DNA of 64,000 bases from Geobacter sp. (GTDB lineage Bacteria; Desulfobacterota; Desulfuromonadia; Geobacterales; DSM-12255), in the NCBI GenBank assembly GCA_009684525.1, contig WKKR01000002.1, forward strand, positions 248,001-312,000. Reading direction: 5' to 3'. The translations under genes and the position numbers were made by a program. The first letter of the stretch is position 1. Each line of letters opens with the position of its first letter. This document shows, piece by piece, positions 63,329-64,000 of the stretch. The notes below the pieces were generated by a model. It was not told where the DNA came from. It searched no databases and saw only the letters and a program-made list of their open reading frames with translations.

Positions 63329-64000
63329 TCATGAAATGAGCTTCCGGATTCCCTCGATCAGCCGTGCCTCGTCGGCATCGTCTTTCATGACATCAAGTCG
63401 GATGATCTCCGGTTTTTCGTTGAGCAGCCCCGAGGCAAACAGGTACTTTTCCACCTCTGTGCGGCCGGGATTGTAGGGGTGCTCGGCAATGGTGATCCCT
63501 ACCCTGCTGGCATAGGTGAGGATCTTCTTCAGCTCAGGAAGCGCCTCGCTGCCGTCGGTATCCCAATCGTCCCCGTCCGTGCCGTGGAAGACGTAGATAT
63601 TGTAGTCCCGTGCCAGGTTTTCCTTTTCCACGATTTCATTCACCAGCCGATAGGCAGCCGCCACCCTGGTGCCGCCGGCCACCTGCAGGTTGTAGTAGGT
63701 ATGGAAATCGGGGACCTCCCTGGCCTGGTCGTCGTGGAGGATGAAACGTGTTTCAACCTGGCGCTCGTACTGGTAGGTGAGCCAGCTGTAGATGAGGACA
63801 TGCTGGGAGGCTACCAGTTCCGTGGCTTTGCCCGCCATGGAGCCCGAGTAATCCCGGAGGAAAAAGATCATGGCCTGGGATTCGTAATCCAGTTCCCGGG
63901 AGAGGATGCGGTAGACCTTGTCACGTGGAGAGATGAGGAAGCGGGTGGTGTCGATATCGTACAGGTCCGGGGCATTTCCCAGGGCGATGTTGGTTTCGAG
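63329..64000 (-). CDS. YeaH-like DUF444 protein, N-terminus beyond window edge
   Basis: 224 codons seen, frame open to the right edge. It has a VWA-like motif FFLRDYSGSMAGKATELV (MIDAS DxSxS: DYSGS), followed by YNIYVFHGTDGDDWDTDG (acidic), and ends LIEGIRKLIS. This is the DUF444/YeaH family. It precedes SpoVR and PrkA genes, with which it forms the stress operon. An internal ATG at 63871 is not the true start, since the family sequence continues upstream (LYDIDTTRFLISPRDKVYRI). Confidence 0.92.
   Translation of the reverse strand, partial: LETNIALGNAPDLYDIDTTRFLISPRDKVYRILSRELDYESQAMIFFLRDYSGSMAGKATELVASQHVLIYSWLTYQYERQVETRFILHDDQAREVPDFHTYYNLQVAGGTRVAAAYRLVNEIVEKENLARDYNIYVFHGTDGDDWDTDGSEALPELKKILTYASRVGITIAEHPYNPGRTEVEKYLFASGLLNEKPEIIRLDVMKDDADEARLIEGIRKLIS

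Overview
The window looks like chromosomal DNA of a Geobacteraceae-type bacterium (Geobacter/Geotalea group, Desulfuromonadota). The case rests on multihaem c-type cytochromes (5 and 12 CxxCH motifs), three GEMM-I cyclic-dinucleotide riboswitches, a probable selenocysteine protein, a PAS-GGDEF-EAL protein, paired Kup transporters, and the mix of housekeeping genes. The species cannot be fixed from the sequence alone. Most of the window is GC-rich. The exception is an AT-rich block at about 9.9-15.3 kb, which looks horizontally acquired.

Layout. 0-7 kb: a ClC-type chloride channel cut by the left edge, a scrambled remnant of AraC and alcohol dehydrogenase genes, a transglutaminase-like protein behind an ArsR-DUF2087-GIY-YIG fusion regulator, and an envelope group (two L,D-transpeptidases and an Lpp-like lipoprotein). 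The second transpeptidase lies behind a promoter and two tandem GEMM-I riboswitches. 7-10 kb: a RelBE-type toxin-antitoxin pair, a DsbA/FrnE-like gene whose first active-site Cys is an in-frame UGA followed by a SECIS-like hairpin, and a Fic gene flanked by two diverged copies of the 3' end of that DsbA-like gene. 9.9-15.1 kb: a tight four-gene operon of C5-cytosine methyltransferase, phosphoribosyltransferase-like protein, large P-loop ATPase and a protein of unknown type. This is the best candidate for a little-known conflict or defence system. 15.2-17.5 kb: HepT and flavodoxin remnants and a hipBA pair with repeated operator-like sites. 17.6-22 kb: a Tat-exported DUF362 protein, a zinc alcohol dehydrogenase, an aldo/keto reductase and a divergent AraC regulator. 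22-26 kb: an OLD-family nuclease with a UvrD-like helicase (Gabija-like).

26-29.4 kb: a cation-efflux operon, then tRNA-Asn. 29.6-44 kb: an ion channel; a GEMM-I riboswitch driving a two-subunit molybdenum hydroxylase; DJ-1, EamA and MsrB proteins; a FecR-like/glycine-zipper pair; QueF; two divergent multihaem cytochromes; and a DUF3187 protein. 44-64 kb is core genome: PBP1A, HU, YbgC, a glycosyltransferase with an extra C-terminal domain, a GGDEF-EAL protein overlapping a YedE/TusA sulfur pair, lspA-ileS, two kup paralogues, and the PrkA-SpoVR-YeaH stress operon, whose last gene runs off the right edge.

Across 1.7-26.6 kb the accessory genes (toxin-antitoxins, Fic, methyltransferase operon, OLD/UvrD) are interspersed with decayed fragments. 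That pattern suggests a repeatedly remodelled genomic island.
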